7,077 nt of DNA from Aquirhabdus sp. (GTDB lineage Bacteria > Pseudomonadota > Gammaproteobacteria > Pseudomonadales > Moraxellaceae): positions 1 to 7,077 of the forward strand of contig JASLFQ010000306.1 in NCBI GenBank assembly GCA_030150595.1. The letters run 5' to 3'. The position numbers were made by a program, and so were the translations under genes. The notes under the pieces were generated by a model. It saw nothing but the letters and a program-made list of their open reading frames with translations, was not told where the DNA came from and did no database searches. Shown in pieces: positions 5,843 to 7,077 of this stretch. The number at the start of each line of letters is the position of its first letter. Position 1 is the stretch's first letter.

Positions 5843-7077
5843 ATGAATAGAATATATCGCGTGATCTGGAGCAAAGCTCAGAATACTTGGATTGCAGTAT
5901 CTGAAATTGCGAAGTCACAAGGCAAAAGTCATTCACAGGTAATAAGTAATGACTCCGCACAAGATGAAAAAGGCGGAGCACATTCTTTATTTACGCGAAC
6001 TGCGTTGTCTGCGACGATATCTATTTTGATCAGTGTTGGTGGTGTTTTTGCAATCAATGCTGCTTATGCGGATGGTGGGATTTATATTAATGATGGGACT
6101 GATCCAAACTGTTTAAAGTCAAGTGATTCCACACTGCTTTCAACTGGTTTAACAGCTCCGCTGACGCCACTTATTAACTCACTGGCAGGTCCAATTGGTA
6201 ATGCCGGTGCGGCTCTGAATACATTGACTGGCTCAATACCATTGCTTGGTACCGTCCTAACAACTAATTTACCAAGTAGCGCATCGATAACAACGAGCGC
6301 TGCGGCTGCAACGACTGGAACTTCTCTTGTTAACACGGCAGCCTTAGCGAGTGTTTTGACATCTGCTAATGGTTCAGGTTGTCTGTCTGGTGATGCGTCA
6401 ACTCAAACGAACCGTATTTTATTTTATAATCCTACCGCTGCTGGTGGTGCTGCTGGTGCAGATCCTACTAATCTTTCGATCGGTGGCGATGAGTATGTTA
6501 ATGGGTCACTCTTTCTCGATGGCGTAAACGTTGGTAGTAGCTTGAGTAGTATTTCGAGCGGTTTCAGTAGTATTTCTAGTAGCTTGAGTAGTGTATCGAG
6601 CGGCTTGAGTAGTGTATCTAGTGGTTTAAGTAATACTAATACTTCGTTATCTGCAGTCAGCTCAAATTTAAGCAATGTATCGAGCGGCTTGAGTAATACC
6701 AACTCAATAGTTTCAACCATTAGCAGTGGACTAAGTGATACAAACACTTCCATATCGGCAGTCAGTACCAATTTAAGCAGTGTATCGAGTGGATTGAGTT
6801 CAACGAATTCAGTCGTATCGACTTTGTCGAGTGGCTTGAGCAATACCAACTCAACAGTTTCAACCATTAGCAGTGGTTTGAGTAGTACAAACTCAAGTGT
6901 TTCAAGTGTCAGTAGTGGTTTAAGTAATACGAATTCAACAGTTTCAACGATTAGCAGTGGTTTAAGTGATACCAATACTTCCATATCGGCAGTCAGTACC
7001 AATTTAAGCAGTGTATCGAGTGGATTGAGTTCAACGAATTCAGTCGTATCGACTTTGTCGAGTGGCTTGAGCAATAC
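5843..7077 (+). CDS. probable trimeric autotransporter adhesin (N-terminal part, runs off the window)
   Basis: This is probably a type Vc trimeric autotransporter, a surface adhesin exported by Sec and displayed through its own C-terminal barrel. Only 411 residues are visible and there is no stop codon. The ATG follows GGAG (5833-5836) by six bases. The N-terminus MNRIYRVIWSKAQNTWIAVS is a typical ESPR, the extended signal peptide region of large autotransporters. A polar linker and a hydrophobic core (about 53-75) follow, ending in AYA with likely cleavage after Ala76. Residues 77-233 form a possible head with Cys90 and Cys180, an Ala/Thr/Gly-rich middle and a strand-like end (YVNGSLFLDGVNV). 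From Leu234 to the edge there are only heptads, fitting a coiled-coil stalk. No YadA anchor is visible, so other ESPR-bearing autotransporters or two-partner exoproteins remain possible, though the heptads argue against them. Confidence 0.82.
   Translation, partial: MNRIYRVIWSKAQNTWIAVSEIAKSQGKSHSQVISNDSAQDEKGGAHSLFTRTALSATISILISVGGVFAINAAYADGGIYINDGTDPNCLKSSDSTLLSTGLTAPLTPLINSLAGPIGNAGAALNTLTGSIPLLGTVLTTNLPSSASITTSAAAATTGTSLVNTAALASVLTSANGSGCLSGDASTQTNRILFYNPTAAGGAAGADPTNLSIGGDEYVNGSLFLDGVNVGSSLSSISSGFSSISSSLSSVSSGLSSVSSGLSNTNTSLSAVSSNLSNVSSGLSNTNSIVSTISSGLSDTNTSISAVSTNLSSVSSGLSSTNSVVSTLSSGLSNTNSTVSTISSGLSSTNSSVSSVSSGLSNTNSTVSTISSGLSDTNTSISAVSTNLSSVSSGLSSTNSVVSTLSSGLSN
6542..7077 (+). repeat. 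25 uninterrupted seven-residue (21-bp) repeats in the adhesin stalk
   Basis: Starting at codon 6542 the protein is an unbroken series of 25 full heptads plus a partial one, with no insertion or shift of register. The first position is Leu, Val, Ile or one Phe. The second is always Ser. The fourth is Val, Ile, Leu or Thr. The two main types are LSSVSSG-like and LSNTNST-like. Hydrophobic residues at positions 1 and 4 match the a and d core of a left-handed coiled coil. Ser makes up 76 of 175 residues. The only charged residues are two Asp, in heptads 10 and 21. Serine is spelled by several codons, so most units are old or purified by selection rather than fresh copies. Confidence 0.9.
6746..7077 (+). 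repeat. 231-bp (11-heptad) higher-order repeat with a 101-bp exact copy
   Basis: Bases 6746-6846 and 6977-7077 are identical over 101 positions, offset by 231 bp, which is exactly 11 heptads or 77 residues. To the left, 6689-6745 and 6920-6976 are still homologous but differ at nine of 57 positions, all but one synonymous. The second copy runs to the last base of the window, so the true length of the exact repeat and the number of copies are unknown. Confidence 0.93.

Noticed and set aside
6082..6336. An 84-residue open frame on the - strand inside the adhesin head region.
   Set aside because: It is opposite the well-supported + strand gene, has low complexity (Val/Ala-rich) and shows no recognisable feature.
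6424..7074. A 216-residue open frame on the - strand across the adhesin repeats, with Leu-Lys-Pro-Leu type repeats.
   Set aside because: It is the antisense shadow of the heptad repeat. A 21-bp periodic sequence without stops in one frame often stays open on the other strand. It has no ribosome site or known domain, and the + strand frame has an ESPR, signal peptide and good ribosome site.
6542..7077. A CRISPR array or other DNA-level tandem repeat function for the 21-bp periodic region.
   Set aside because: There is no constant repeat with variable spacers. Variation is mostly at third codon positions and the frame stays open, so the period reflects protein heptads.

Overview
The window looks like chromosomal DNA from a moderately AT-rich gammaproteobacterium, most likely Moraxellaceae and Acinetobacter-like. 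This rests on three things: a short type II secretion cluster holding only gspF and gspG, the YihY-WrbA neighbourhood, and an ESPR-type autotransporter start. The genus is an inference. No tRNA, rRNA, CRISPR array or insertion sequence was seen.

Layout. Positions 62-904 (+) encode a small DUF2846-like outer-membrane or periplasmic lipoprotein. A bidirectional intrinsic terminator (940-973) separates it from a convergent YihY/BrkB-family inner-membrane protein (986-2296, -). A 203-bp divergent region with a consensus -10 box leads to a WrbA-type flavoprotein, an NAD(P)H:quinone oxidoreductase (2500-3129, +). Next come the inner-membrane platform protein GspF (3301-4512, +) and the major pseudopilin GspG (4569-5027, +) of a type II secretion system, closed by a strong intrinsic terminator (5075-5109). 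The rest of the secretion apparatus is not here.

A 733-bp AT-rich non-coding stretch (5110-5842) with several small inverted repeats follows. It precedes the start of a large surface protein (5843 to the window end, +) that has no stop codon in the window. Its first 411 residues show an extended signal peptide (ESPR), a compact region with two cysteines, and then an uninterrupted run of 25 perfect seven-residue repeats. These are rich in Ser, Thr, Asn and Gly and almost free of charge. This is best read as the N-terminus of a trimeric autotransporter adhesin (type Vc) with a coiled-coil stalk. The missing C-terminal anchor would be needed to prove it.

The genes form no single pathway: there is an envelope lipoprotein, a membrane protein, a redox enzyme, two secretion components and an adhesin. 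The most interesting part is the adhesin. Its stalk has unusual chemistry and an 11-heptad (231-bp) higher-order repeat. A 101-bp stretch is repeated exactly and runs to the last base of the window.
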